Notes under the pieces: model-generated
The model's database searches: none
Seen by the model: the letters and a program-made list of their open reading frames with translations, nothing else
What the model was told of the DNA's origin: nothing
Assembly: GCF_001580015.1 (NCBI RefSeq)
Contig: NZ_LSZQ01000009.1
Location: forward strand, 1 to 64,000
DNA length: 64,000 bases
Origin: Cephaloticoccus primus
Lineage (GTDB): Bacteria; Verrucomicrobiota; Verrucomicrobiia; Opitutales; Opitutaceae
Direction: 5' to 3'
Position numbers and translations under genes: made by a program
Shown here: positions 54,442 through 63,143 of the stretch, piece by piece
How the letters are laid out: each line of letters begins with the position of its first letter
Numbering within the stretch: position 1 is the stretch's first letter

Positions 54442-55463
54442 GTGAAGCAGGAGCGACATTGGTCACCGGTGGCACGGGTTTTCTGGGGCGGCGGCTCGTG
54501 CTGCGGCTCTTGGCGCAAGGCCGCCGCGTCACCGTGTTGAGCCGCCGCGCCGATGCCGAGCTGGCCGCGCGCGGCGTGCGCTTTGTTTGCGCATCTCTTG
54601 ATGATGCGGCTGCGGTGCGCGCGGCTTGTGCGGGTGTGGGCACGGTTTTTCACACGGCGGCCAAGGTCGGTGTCTGGGGCCGCTACGCTGAGTTTTATAA
54701 GACCAACGTCCTTGGCACGCGCGCGCTGATCGAGGGCTGCCGCGCGCATGGCGTGTCGCGGCTGGTTTATACGAGCACGCCGAGTGTGGTGTATAACGGG
54801 CGCGATATCGCGGGCGGTGACGAGACGCTGCCGCTCACGACCCGCTGCCCGAGCCCGTATCCGCTGACGAAGGCGATTGCGGAGCGCGAGGTCTTGGCGG
54901 CGAGCTCGGCTGCACTGCGCACGGTCGCGCTGCGGCCGCACTTGATCTGGGGTGTGGGCGATCCACATCTGGTCCCGCGCTTGCTGGCGGCTGCGCGGCG
55001 TGGGCGGCTGCGCATCGTGGGATCGGGGAGAAACCGCGTGGACATGGTGCATGTCGAAAACGCGGTTGATGCGCACCTGTGCGCAGAGGCGCAGCTCGCG
55101 CAGGACACGGGCTGCGCAGCTTGCGGTGGCCGCGCGTACTTCATTACCAATGGCGAGCCAGTCGTGCTCTGGGATTGGGTAAACGCGCTGCTCGCCGCGC
55201 TGGGTGAGCCGCCGATTGCGCGAAAAGTTTCGCTGCGCGCGGCGATGGCGATTGGTGCATTGTGCGAAGCCATTTGGCGCGTGTTGCCGCAGCGGATGCT
55301 GCCGGGCCGCGAGCCGCCAATGACACGCTTCATCGCGGCCGAGCTTGCACACGATCACTGGTTCGACATCTCGGCATCGCGTCGCGAGCTTGGCTACTCA
55401 CCGCGCATCACGATGGCACAAGGCACCGCCGAGCTTGTCGCCTGGCTGCGCGCGTCGCGTTAA
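54438..55463 (+). CDS. oleD: OleD-like NAD(P)-dependent 2-alkyl-3-oxoacid reductase
   Basis: Extended short-chain dehydrogenase of the 3-beta-HSD/epimerase type; OleD reduces the keto acid made by OleA. 341 residues. Marks are TLVTGGTGFLGRRLVLRLL (dinucleotide binding), FHTAAKVGVWGRYAEFYKTNVLGTRALIEG (about residues 71-100), YTSTPSVVYNGRDIAGGDE, the catalytic YPLTKAIAE (Tyr-x-x-x-Lys), LRPHLIWGVGDPHLVPRLL, and VDMVHVENAVDAHL. The start overlaps the oleC stop (ATGA). OleA and OleB genes are not in the window. It could be another sterol-dehydrogenase-like reductase, but the pairing with OleC is characteristic. Confidence 0.85.
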   Translation: MSEAGATLVTGGTGFLGRRLVLRLLAQGRRVTVLSRRADAELAARGVRFVCASLDDAAAVRAACAGVGTVFHTAAKVGVWGRYAEFYKTNVLGTRALIEGCRAHGVSRLVYTSTPSVVYNGRDIAGGDETLPLTTRCPSPYPLTKAIAEREVLAASSAALRTVALRPHLIWGVGDPHLVPRLLAAARRGRLRIVGSGRNRVDMVHVENAVDAHLCAEAQLAQDTGCAACGGRAYFITNGEPVVLWDWVNALLAALGEPPIARKVSLRAAMAIGALCEAIWRVLPQRMLPGREPPMTRFIAAELAHDHWFDISASRRELGYSPRITMAQGTAELVAWLRASR

Positions 55464-55500
55464 CCTTTCGCAAAACAAAATCCGCCCCCGTTTTTCCAGA

Positions 55501-56037
55501 ATGGCTCTCCGAACCCTTTTTTTTCCCGCGCTGGCAATGGCGGCTGTGGTGCTGCTGTCGAACTGGCTCGTGCAGTACACGATTAACGAGTGGCTGACTT
55601 GGGGCGCTTTTTCGTACCCGCTCGCGTTTTTGGTCACCGATGTGTGCAACCGGCTGCTGGGCGCGCGCGCCGCGCGCCGCGTGGCACTCGTGGGCTTCGT
55701 GTTCGGGCTCGCCAGCTCGGCACTGCTTGCGCCGATGCGGATCGCGGCGGCGAGCGGGTCGGCATTCCTCGTGTCGCAGCTTCTCGATATCTCGGTGTTT
55801 AACCGCCTGCGGCAGAAGAGCTGGTGGCAAGCGCCGTTTATCGGCTCCTGCGTGGCCTCGGTCATCGACACGGCGATTTTCTTTAACATCGCCTTTGGCG
55901 GGACGGGGGAAAACTGGCTCCAGCTCGGCGCGGGCGATCTGAGCGTGAAGCTGGCGATGGCTGTCCTGCTCCTGCCGGCCTACCGCCAGCTCATCCTGAA
56001 GCTCGGTGCCATGCCCGCGCCCGCGAGCGCAGCCTGA
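55501..56037 (+). CDS. yhhQ: Queuosine precursor transporter, VUT family
   Basis: Integral membrane protein of the YhhQ/VUT family, which imports queuosine precursors such as preQ0 or preQ1. From the ATG at 55501 it has 178 residues. Marks are TWGAFSYPLAFLVTDVCNRLLGARAARRVALVGF (positions about 30-65, with the family's Y-P-x-x-F-L-x-T-D pattern), ASGSAFLVSQLLDISVFNRLRQKSWW, and SVIDTAIFFNIAF. About five to six helices are seen. It follows oleD by 37 nt and may be co-transcribed, but its role is tRNA modification. Confidence 0.85.
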   Translation: MALRTLFFPALAMAAVVLLSNWLVQYTINEWLTWGAFSYPLAFLVTDVCNRLLGARAARRVALVGFVFGLASSALLAPMRIAAASGSAFLVSQLLDISVFNRLRQKSWWQAPFIGSCVASVIDTAIFFNIAFGGTGENWLQLGAGDLSVKLAMAVLLLPAYRQLILKLGAMPAPASAA

Positions 56038-56060
56038 CTTCGCGCGTGCGAAAACTCCCG

Positions 56061-56297
56061 ATGAAACCGGAAGAACAAACAGAAGCGCTCCGGAGCCTGG
56101 CCGAGCGGCTCACCGCGCTGGAGCGACACGTCTTTGAGCAGGACAAGGAAATGCTGGCCCTGTCGCGCGAGCTGGAGCGCTTGCGCGGCGGGCTGGTGGG
56201 CCTGCGCGATTCGGTGCTTGGCGACACAGGCGAAGGAGTCGCCGGCGGCACAACTTCGCCCGCCGCCTCCGCCCCCGAGCGCCCCCCGCATTATTAA
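56061..56297 (+). CDS. slyX: SlyX family protein
   Basis: Small coiled-coil protein of unknown function, 78 residues from the ATG at 56061; a GTG at 56046 would add five residues. The coiled coil (LAERLTALERHVFEQDKEML and LSRELERLRGG) and the terminal PERPPHY match SlyX, which is widespread in proteobacteria and also found in this phylum. It lies just after yhhQ and converges on the next gene. Confidence 0.8.
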   Translation: MKPEEQTEALRSLAERLTALERHVFEQDKEMLALSRELERLRGGLVGLRDSVLGDTGEGVAGGTTSPAASAPERPPHY

Positions 56298-56379
56298 GAC
56301 TCTGAGCAAGGGACGCTCCGGGGAGAGTGGAGGTCGGAGCATCCTTTGCTGTGTGCGGCGTCCTTGGGGGGCGTGTTGA

Positions 56380-57831
56380 TCAGTCGATCACGAGGATCGA
56401 GTCCGGGACGGGGCGCTCAATGCCGTCCCCGTGCTCGAACTGGACATTGTAGGGGTGGTTGGCGACTTCGCCATTGATAGCCATTGTGGTGGAGCCGCCG
56501 CTATCCAGATGGATCGCATTGATGGCACCGAGGTGCTGAAAGATGGCGGTGAGCTCGGCGTAGCTGGCACCGACACTGCCGAGGCGCCCATCTGCGGGGG
56601 GATCGTAGGCATCGCCATCTACCGTGAGGATGTAGACTCTCCCCCCGGCATCCGCTCCCATCGCGGTACGCGAAGTGCGGTGGTAGGGGCGGCCCACTTG
56701 CACGACATTGGGCTGCCCATCACGGATTAGAACAGGGATGCCATAAGCGGCGTTTAGCCCCGGGCGTCCCGGGACGCGTAGATCGACTGGTTTCATGCGC
56801 TCGCCCGAGGTGATGGTTTGTTCGAGGAGTGTTCTTCCTTTTCCTCGCGCGAGTAGTACCAGGCTTCTGGGATCCCAGTGACTGGCACTCACGATCGGGA
56901 TCAGCCTCCCATCTTCCCAAACCTGGGCAGCGAGGACTCCCTCGGGCAAGAAGTGCGAGAGCTGCGATGTCGCAAAAATTTCGGGCCGCAGCACGGTGAT
57001 CTCGTCACCTCTGGGCATGCGGCCGATGCCGTTTAGCGGGGCGGTTTTTCCGCTGGCCCACTCGATTACGGGGACTGGCGGTGGATCGTAGCTGATGGAG
57101 AGCCGCGGCCCCTCTGGAGTATTTTCGATAAAGAGGATCGAGCCGCCGTTGGGCTCGTTGTACCACTCGCCTTGCATGATCGCAGTACCGGCTGGCACGC
57201 CATCAAGGTCGTCCAGCGAGAAGTGGAAGAGGCTGGCATTAATGGCTACAAGAGCGCCCCGCTTGCGCGCGAATTCCGAGGGGCGGATGCTCCGCTCTTC
57301 GCGCGCGGCGACGATTTTCCCGTGAAAGTGCTTTGGGTCGACAATGACGAGATCAAGCATCCAGGGCCCACCGTCCCAGTCGTCCAGCCCTGCACGGTTT
57401 CTTACCTGGAGCACCTCGCGAAAGGAGAGCCCCAGCAGCGCGCGCCTCGCATCAAGTTTTGTGTCAAACTCTCCAGCGAGCAGCACGCAGTAAGGCTCAC
57501 CGTCTGATGGAGATTTGAACCAGTGCTCATCGACACGCCTCAAGCCCGCTTCGCGGAGCCGGTCGCGCAAGGTGGCGACCTCGCTTTTGTCGGTCATCGA
57601 CCTGGATTCGAGTGCCCAGCCTCGCCCCGTCGGTTTGCGCCCACGCTCGACGTGCAGGTGGGTGACTCCGGGGCTTAGGGGAGTAATGGTGCGAGTCTCG
57701 GGAAGATCGGCCTTGCCGAGGGGGAAGGGTGCTTCTGGGAGCTGGGGCGTCTGGGCGACCAGCGGCATACTGAGCAGAGCGAGGATCAAGCTCCACTTTG
57801 CGGGGGCGATTGGGAGGAGAGGATAAGGCAT
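56380..57831 (-). CDS. Secreted phosphodiester glycosidase (NAGPA-like) with SPOR-like region
   Basis: Exported protein, 483 residues from the ATG at 57831. A signal peptide (LILALLSMPLVAQ) is followed by a segment that looks like a SPOR domain (about 75-135; DKSEVATLRDRLREAGL, PYCVLLAGEFDTKLDARRAL), which would bind denuded peptidoglycan glycans. The C-terminal 330 residues fit the phosphodiester glycosidase domain (DUF2233/NAGPA): VAINASLFHF, RTAMGADAGGRVYILTVDGDAY, GASYAELTAIFQHLGAINAIHLDSGGSTTM. Members include human uncovering enzyme and bacterial wall-associated proteins. The combination suggests a cell-wall sugar-phosphate function. Upstream lies MPE-9. Confidence 0.78.
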   Translation of the reverse strand: MPYPLLPIAPAKWSLILALLSMPLVAQTPQLPEAPFPLGKADLPETRTITPLSPGVTHLHVERGRKPTGRGWALESRSMTDKSEVATLRDRLREAGLRRVDEHWFKSPSDGEPYCVLLAGEFDTKLDARRALLGLSFREVLQVRNRAGLDDWDGGPWMLDLVIVDPKHFHGKIVAAREERSIRPSEFARKRGALVAINASLFHFSLDDLDGVPAGTAIMQGEWYNEPNGGSILFIENTPEGPRLSISYDPPPVPVIEWASGKTAPLNGIGRMPRGDEITVLRPEIFATSQLSHFLPEGVLAAQVWEDGRLIPIVSASHWDPRSLVLLARGKGRTLLEQTITSGERMKPVDLRVPGRPGLNAAYGIPVLIRDGQPNVVQVGRPYHRTSRTAMGADAGGRVYILTVDGDAYDPPADGRLGSVGASYAELTAIFQHLGAINAIHLDSGGSTTMAINGEVANHPYNVQFEHGDGIERPVPDSILVID

Positions 57832-57919
57832 GATAGAAAGCAGTTTTTCTTGGGGGGGGCTGATAGATAAAGAGGCGTTGGTCACTTTCTGGGGAGGCAG
57901 AAAAACGGGCACTTACTGC

Positions 57920-58110
57920 GTCCAACACCGTGTTTACTCGTTAACCCAAAAAATCGCGCAAGCGGGTTAATTCTTGGCCTGATCAGAGGTCGGGCACTTT
58001 CAACTGTGTGGTTCGCTTATCGCGCGAAACGCGTGATAAGCGAACCACACAGTGAATGGGAGCAGGCACTGCCATAAGACCGGTCTGCGACCGCCCCCCA
58101 CGCGCAGTGG
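57920..58110. repeat. MPE-9, left-truncated palindromic element
   Basis: The right terminal repeat CCCCCCACGCGCAGTGG ends at 58110, 5 nt from the stop of the leftward oxidoreductase gene; the left one is missing. Modules: GTTAACCC with CGCGCAAGCGGG, hairpin A on the variant base ACTGTGTGGTTCGC (58003-58024 with 58030-58053, nearly perfect), and CGGTC-TGC-GACCG (58081-58093), a 13-mer also found inside oleC. The variant TGTGTGG is matched by CCACACA in the other arm. Confidence 0.85.
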
Positions 58111-58115
58111 GCCTT

Positions 58116-59234
58116 TTATCGATTCCGCAGGTGGGCGGCCTTGATCGGGCCGGCGCCGCCGTTGAGCGCGTCGTAGAACGGGTCGCCGGGCTGGATGTTG
58201 CCGCGCGTGACGGGCTTGCCGGTAAAGGCCGATTTGTAGAGCGAGCTCAGGAACTCGATCGTGCGCCGCGCTTCCGCGCCGCTGGTGATCGGGCAAGTGC
58301 CCTCGTCCATGTTTTTAAGCAGGGCGGTGACCTGGGCGGTGTGGTAGGCGCGGTGATCGGTTTCGAGCTGCTCCCATGCGTCGTTTATCTCGGCGGCGCG
58401 TGCGCTGTCGCGCGCGGCGAGCGAGCTGGGGGTCAGCCGCCAGTTCGCGTTTTTGTAGCTGTAGAGGTAGTCGGCCTCGATGGTGGCGTGTTCGCAGTCG
58501 ATCCGGATCTTGGTCTCTTCGCGCGGGGAGATGGAGCTGTTCATGATCGCGGCGCGCGCACCGTTGGCGAATTTGACGTGGGCCATCGAGACGTCCTCGA
58601 CGTCGATGTCGTGAAACAGCGTGTCGGCCACGGCGTGTACTTCCTCCCATTCGCCGAGCAGGTACAGCAGCAAGTCCATCGTGTGGATGCCCTGATTCAT
58701 GGTGGTGCTGCCGAGCATGGTCTTGGCTCGCCAGGGGATTGCATAGTAGCTGCGGTCGCGAAACCATAGCGTGTTGGCGAGCCCGACGAAGGGGCGACCC
58801 AGTGTGCCGTCGGCGATGAGTTTGCGCGCGTGGACGCCTGCCGAGCCGAAGCGCATCTGGAACACGCTGGATGTGCGGGTGCCGGTGCGCGCCTCGACGG
58901 CGGCGATTTGGTCGAGCTCGGCCAGCGAACAGCACAGCGGTTTCTCGCAAAGCACCCAGGCGCCGACCTCCATCGCGGCGATGCTCATCGGGGCGTGCAT
59001 GGGCGGCGGCGTGCCGATGATCACGAGGTCGGGCTTCTGCTCGCTGAGCATCAGCTTGTAGTCGGAGTACGCCTTGGGGATGGCGTTGCGCGTGCAGTAG
59101 GCGGCGAGCTTGTCCGCATCGACGTCGCAGGCGGCGACGACCTGGGCGCGATCCTTGGAGTAGGCCACTGCATTGAAGTGGGCTTGGGCGATGCCGTCGT
59201 TGGCGCCGATGATGGCGACGCGATAGGTTTTCAT
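58116..59234 (-). CDS. Gfo/Idh/MocA family oxidoreductase
   Basis: NAD(P)-dependent sugar or inositol oxidoreductase of unknown substrate, 372 residues. Marks are YRVAIIGANDGIAQAHFNAV (nucleotide binding, N-terminal Rossmann fold), ACDVDADKLAAYC, DLVIIGTPPPMHAPMSIAAMEVGAWVLCEKPL (about residues 70-101, with the family's E-K-P-L), GLANTLWFRDRSYYAIPWRAK, and MNQGIHTMDLLLYLLG with the catalytic-region His. No signal peptide. In this lineage such enzymes often work in polysaccharide or inositol breakdown. Confidence 0.88.
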   Translation of the reverse strand: MKTYRVAIIGANDGIAQAHFNAVAYSKDRAQVVAACDVDADKLAAYCTRNAIPKAYSDYKLMLSEQKPDLVIIGTPPPMHAPMSIAAMEVGAWVLCEKPLCCSLAELDQIAAVEARTGTRTSSVFQMRFGSAGVHARKLIADGTLGRPFVGLANTLWFRDRSYYAIPWRAKTMLGSTTMNQGIHTMDLLLYLLGEWEEVHAVADTLFHDIDVEDVSMAHVKFANGARAAIMNSSISPREETKIRIDCEHATIEADYLYSYKNANWRLTPSSLAARDSARAAEINDAWEQLETDHRAYHTAQVTALLKNMDEGTCPITSGAEARRTIEFLSSLYKSAFTGKPVTRGNIQPGDPFYDALNGGAGPIKAAHLRNR

Positions 59235-59549
59235 AACGAGGAGTTGGGGGGCTGGGATTTTAGCTACGGGAGCTTTTCTGTTGTGGGTGTGCCGTGCGGC
59301 CCGCCGGGTGTCTGCTTTTGCGTACAGTCAAGCGGACGGGAAACAGGGCGAAAGGGCGGCTAGCTAGGGAACCGCGCGCGGCGCTGGCAACTCGGTAGCT
59401 GCCGCCAGCGCACTTTTATTCAGCCTGCTTTGCAGGGGTAGTAGGCGCGCGCCTTGGGCTCTCCGGTTTGCACAAAAAAGCCGCCCGTGAATCGGGGCGG
59501 CTGGAGAGATCAATTTATAGCGCTCGGGAAGAGCGGTGGGCCTCGCCCG
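59235..59549. other. Intergenic region with terminator, oxidoreductase / barrel gene
   Basis: 315 bp between two leftward genes. It contains a GCGCTGGC / GCCAGCGC hairpin near 59381-59412 and the terminator at 59473-59503. The rest should hold the promoter of the oxidoreductase gene. No MPE module is seen. Confidence 0.5.
59473..59503 (-). terminator. Terminator of the barrel protein gene
   Basis: Read leftward, AGCCGCCC / GGGCGGCT with an 8-nt loop is followed by TTTTTT, about 47 nt past the stop codon at 59550. Confidence 0.88.
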
Positions 59550-60098
59550 TCAGAAGCGGAATGAGAAGCTGGCTTCGATGCCGATGTCGTCGCCGAGATC
59601 GGCGGTGAGTCCGGCGATTTTGGCGTCATCAATCCAGATGTAGCGCGCGCCGAGCGAGGCAGAGACCGCGGGTGTGAAATTGTACTTCAGTCCGGCAAAA
59701 GCTTGCGCGGCGAAGACCGCGTCGTCGTCGGAGTAGCCGTAGAAGTTGTCCGCGAGGTCTACGATGGCGAAGCCGATTCCCGCGCCAAAGTACGGGACGA
59801 AGCCCAACCCGTGGCTCTCGCCGCGGTAGTTGAGGAACAGGGGAGTGATGTCGAAATCGACCGGGCCCTTGCTCAGGTCGATGTAGCCGAGCTCGATCTC
59901 CAGATTGTGCGAAAAGCGGTTTGGCAGGTCAGCCGGAGCCTGCTGCGCCAGCTCCATACCAGCGCGGATCGTGAAGTAGGACTCCTCGGCATCGACGAGG
60001 TAGCCCAAGCTGACCCCCACGTAGGGAGAGTTGGCGGCGTGTGCACTGGTGAGGCTCAGCCCGAGCAGGGCGAGCGCGAGGCTTAGGGTGTTCTTCAT
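59550..60098 (-). CDS. Small outer-membrane beta-barrel protein
   Basis: Exported protein, 182 residues from the ATG at 60098. Signal peptide MKNTLSLALALLGLSLTSAHA is followed by alternating strands (SPYVGVSLGYLVDAEESYFT, HNLEIELGYIDL, ITPLFLNYRG, GFVPYFGAGIGFAIVDL, AFAGLKYNFTPAVSASLGARYIW) and a C-terminal Phe (SFSFRF), the signature of OmpA/OmpW-like eight-stranded barrels. The function is unknown. It has its own terminator and is isolated from the kinase gene upstream by another. Confidence 0.8.
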   Translation of the reverse strand: MKNTLSLALALLGLSLTSAHAANSPYVGVSLGYLVDAEESYFTIRAGMELAQQAPADLPNRFSHNLEIELGYIDLSKGPVDFDITPLFLNYRGESHGLGFVPYFGAGIGFAIVDLADNFYGYSDDDAVFAAQAFAGLKYNFTPAVSASLGARYIWIDDAKIAGLTADLGDDIGIEASFSFRF

Positions 60099-60155
60099 GG
60101 GTTTGTTGAGTTTGCGGCCGCGCATAGGAGGTGCGCCTCGGTACTTTTCAAAGCC

Positions 60156-60187
60156 AAAAAAACGCCGTCCGCGAAATGCAAACGGCG
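60156..60187 (-). terminator. Terminator of the BadF-type kinase gene
   Basis: Read leftward, CGCCGT / ACGGCG with a 13-nt loop is followed by seven T, about 77 nt past the kinase stop at 60264. Confidence 0.75.
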
Positions 60188-60263
60188 CCGGGATTGCTGG
60201 AAAGTGTGGAGCGGCCCGCGCCTCGCGAAATGGTGCGTGAGGCTGCTCCGCTCGCTCGCCGGC

Positions 60264-61439
60264 TCACAGTCGGGCGAGGAGCTGGCGCAGCCCTTCGAGC
60301 GGTGGCTGGGTAATCAGGTGGAGTTGGTGCTGCGGGCCGAGCACTTGGGCGACGACGTGGCGGGCCGTTTCGCTTTGCAGGATGGGCCCACTGAGTCCCA
60401 CGCGGATGTGCGGGGAGGGGAGGGGCTGCGCGCTCGCAGGGATGCGCGGTCCCTCCCGCACATCCGCTCGATTTTTTCCGTCGGCGTTGTGGCTTGGCGC
60501 TTCGGCTGCGGTTTCTGTTTCTCCAAAGAGGCGTTCGCTGACGGTACGCGCGAGTCGGGCAAACTCGTGAACCGAGTCGTGGAGAATCTCGGTCGCGGCG
60601 GGGTCGCCTTGAGCGGCCAGCGCAGTGACTAGCGGCGCGAGTGAGGAGAGCGTAACCGCCGTGCCGACTGCGCCACTGGCGGGCGTGTCGTAGATGTGCT
60701 GGAGCAGGGCGCCGGCGGTGTGAATGCCGAGCTGCTCGCACACGGCTTTCCCGAGCGCTGAGGGGCGGGGCGGGCGGGTCCAGCCCTGGAGCTCAAGGAG
60801 CGCGCGCTCGGCGGCGCGGCGCCCCAGGTCGTAGGCGCTGCCTTGGTCGCCGATCCGCCAGCCGAGCCCGCCTGCGTAGTGGGGCTGCAAGTCGGGCCCG
60901 CGCGCGGCGACGAAGGAGCCCGTGCCGCTGTGCAAAACGAGCCCGGGCCCGCCGCTAGTGGCGAGCTCCAGGACGGGCAGCGAATCGTCAAAACTGTGGA
61001 CTTGCCCGAGCGGGGTTGGGCCGCTCGCGAGCTCGGCGGCGAGCTCGCGCCAGAAGGGCGGCGCGCCCGCCGTACACAGGCAGCAATGCGTGATCGTGGG
61101 CTGCGGGCCGCTGTCGGGCGCGGGAGAGTGCTCGGCGACTTCGCCCAGCAGTGCGGCGATGTTTTCGGTGATCAGCCGCCGGATCGTCGCCTTGTCGAGG
61201 TGGCTGGGGTTGCACCCGGGCGCGCGCCGCTGCGCGAGCAGGCTGCCACTCACGTCGTCGATCAGGATGAAGTCGGTCTTGGTACCGCCCCCATCAACAC
61301 CGATCCGCACCGCACGGGTGGCACTTGGGGAGGCGGGAGCCTCGGGCGCGCCGGGGGGGGAGGAAGGAGTGTGCGGCAAAGTGGTTTGCGGCTGTGCCGT
61401 CGTTTTCTGTGGGGCGGCTTGGAGTTGGGGCGGGTTCAT
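60264..61439 (-). CDS. BadF/BadG-type ATPase, N-acetylglucosamine kinase-like
   Basis: ASKHA-fold kinase of the group that includes N-acetylglucosamine and N-acetylmuramic acid/glucosamine kinases. 391 residues. Marks are VRIGVDGGGTKTDFILID (phosphate-1), RRAPGCNPSH, LCTAGA, GLVLHSGTGSFVAARG (adenosine/phosphate-2 region), GGLGWRIGDQGSAYDLGRRA and VGLSGPIL. A Pro/Ala/Thr-rich N-terminal tail of about 40 residues and an in-frame insert (about residues 315-345) are unusual; the insert contains a 13-bp perfect palindrome (60402-60414 with 60455-60467). The SIS protein gene upstream supports an amino-sugar role. Confidence 0.82.
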   Translation of the reverse strand: MNPPQLQAAPQKTTAQPQTTLPHTPSSPPGAPEAPASPSATRAVRIGVDGGGTKTDFILIDDVSGSLLAQRRAPGCNPSHLDKATIRRLITENIAALLGEVAEHSPAPDSGPQPTITHCCLCTAGAPPFWRELAAELASGPTPLGQVHSFDDSLPVLELATSGGPGLVLHSGTGSFVAARGPDLQPHYAGGLGWRIGDQGSAYDLGRRAAERALLELQGWTRPPRPSALGKAVCEQLGIHTAGALLQHIYDTPASGAVGTAVTLSSLAPLVTALAAQGDPAATEILHDSVHEFARLARTVSERLFGETETAAEAPSHNADGKNRADVREGPRIPASAQPLPSPHIRVGLSGPILQSETARHVVAQVLGPQHQLHLITQPPLEGLRQLLARL

Positions 61440-61579
61440 CGGGGAAAGGGAAGGCGCGAGGAGTTGCCGCGACTTCGAACGAATGGCGAGTCCCTTAAGG
61501 TGACCGGTTAATGAAACTTGGTGGAGATTGCTTTGGTTGGTGTGCCGGCCTGTTCAGTTCAAATTGGGACAAACCGGAT

Positions 61580-61993
61580 CCACTGCGCGTGGGGCGCGGT
61601 CGCAGCCCCACTTATTTAGCGAGCCGCTCGTTGGCGGCTCGTCAGTGTCGCCACTTCCATTGAGTTTGCGATTTTGCCCGTGCGCTTTGCTCCCGCCCTC
61701 CCGTCCAAAATCGCAAATTTCGCTCCCCCTGTCGCGCTGCGCTGGACAGGAGATGGAGCTCAAAACGCGAATGGAGCGGAAACCCCTTTGGGCGGATTTT
61801 TGGGTTAATGGTTCAAACGGCTGTTCTGACGCGATGGCCCCCAGCGATATGCAAAATAAGGCGGTGAACGCCTCGACTGACACCCGTTGGTTGGTCCTTT
61901 TCAGCCATGCGGTTTGCTGCCGTGCGGAACGCACGGCAGCAAACCGCATGGTAAATGGCCCGTGGCGCCCCGCCACCGCCCCACGCGTAGTGG
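61580..61993. repeat. MPE-10, palindromic element
   Basis: Fills most of the 582-bp gap between two leftward genes. Terminal repeats CCACTGCGCGTGGGGCG (61580) and ACCGCCCCACGCGTAGTGG (61975-61993), 28 nt from the SIS gene stop. Order: GAGCCGC-tcgttg-GCGGCTC, hairpin B (arms 61663-61676, 61706-61719), CCTGTCGC/GGACAGG, AAAACGCGAATGGAGCGG with CCCCTTTGGGCGGATT, then hairpin A with 22-bp perfect arms (61905-61926, 61930-61951, loop GAA) whose base reads CCATGCGG instead of TACTGTGCGG, again changed on both arms. Confidence 0.88.
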
Positions 61994-62021
61994 AGACTTG
62001 GGCCCCCACCCGCCCTTTCGC

Positions 62022-62873
62022 TCAGGCGAGTTGGTGCGAGAGGCGGTGTTTATAGGGCTTGGCGATGTGGCGGTTGTGCTCAATGGCGCCCGGGAGGTTT
62101 TGGCTGCGCAGGATGGGAAGGGCGTGGCCCTGCGCCTGCATCCACGTGCAGGTTTCGAGCATCAGGAGGTTGAGGAGCATGGCACCGACGAGTGTTGAGG
62201 TGGGGCCGGATATCAGCGGGGGCGTGTCGTTACTCGGGGTGTTCTGCGCAGGGCTGGGCGGCGTACCGTTGTTTGTGTCGCTTGCGGTGCCCTGTGCACG
62301 GTCGCTTGGTGCGAGCTCGACGAGCGTGTCGCCACGCACGCCGAGGTTGTCGAGCAGGTGGTCGGCGATCTCGTGCAAGCGCTTGCCGCCCGGGTGGACG
62401 GTTGGCGTGGTGCGCGACATTTGCTCCGAGCATAGGCCGATCACGTGCAGGCCCTTTGCTTTGGCGTAGAGGGCAACTTCGATCGGCGAGGCGTTTTTTC
62501 CTGAGTTGGAGATCACGATAATCGCCTCGCCCGCGCGCAGTTCGCAGCGGCGGTCGTAGCGGGCGACCAGCTCGGTGCCGTAGCCGACGAGGTTTTCGAC
62601 AAACCCTTCGGTCGGGTCGGGGATGCCGTTGATGCAAACGAGGCCGCCTGCGCGGCCGATGATTTCGCGCGCGAGGACTGCACTGTGTCCGCTGCCGAAG
62701 ACGTGAAGCATCCCGCCTGCCGCAAGCGATTGTCCGATGATCGGAGCGAGGGCGCGGATCGTGTCGCGGTTTTTCTCGCGCGCGGTGGCGATTAGCGCGA
62801 GCGAGCGCTCGTAAAACGTGTCGGCCGGGCTTCGTTGGCCGGAGGCTGCGGGGGGCGGTGTGGAGCTGGGCAT
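62022..62873 (-). CDS. SIS domain sugar-phosphate protein (UPF0309-like)
   Basis: Sugar isomerase (SIS) fold, 283 residues from the ATG at 62873. Marks are GGMLHVFGSGHSAVLAREI, RAGGLVCINGIPDPTEGFVENLVGYG (about residues 72-97), GEAIIVISNSGKNASPIEVALYAKAKGLHVIGL (SIS phosphate-binding loop) and the C-terminal MLLNLLMLETCTWMQAQG. This fits the UPF0309 group, which is thought to act on phosphorylated amino sugars. An insert of about 30 residues rich in Thr, Asn and Pro lies near residues 195-225. The frame extends upstream to a GTG at 63053, but that part is Lys-rich and unlike the family. It precedes the kinase gene on the same strand. Confidence 0.8.
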   Translation of the reverse strand: MPSSTPPPAASGQRSPADTFYERSLALIATAREKNRDTIRALAPIIGQSLAAGGMLHVFGSGHSAVLAREIIGRAGGLVCINGIPDPTEGFVENLVGYGTELVARYDRRCELRAGEAIIVISNSGKNASPIEVALYAKAKGLHVIGLCSEQMSRTTPTVHPGGKRLHEIADHLLDNLGVRGDTLVELAPSDRAQGTASDTNNGTPPSPAQNTPSNDTPPLISGPTSTLVGAMLLNLLMLETCTWMQAQGHALPILRSQNLPGAIEHNRHIAKPYKHRLSHQLA

Positions 62874-63143
62874 CGGGCTGGCAGGAGGAGGCGAGACATC
62901 CCACCTCTGGCGAGGCAATTTCTTGGTGGCAGCTCCGGTCTTGGCGCTATTTGGCTTTCTCGAGGCACTTCCGGCTATTTGTGAGGATTCCTTGGGCTCT
63001 TTCTTGACGGGTGAAACGAAAGCGCCCTCACTCCCGCCCCGTTTTCGCCCCACATTTCGGCCACTGATTTTAACCCCCTTCTGAAAAACTCAGTAAGCAT
63101 ACGTGTGGGGACCAACCCTAAAAGTAAATCAAAAGGCTTATCT

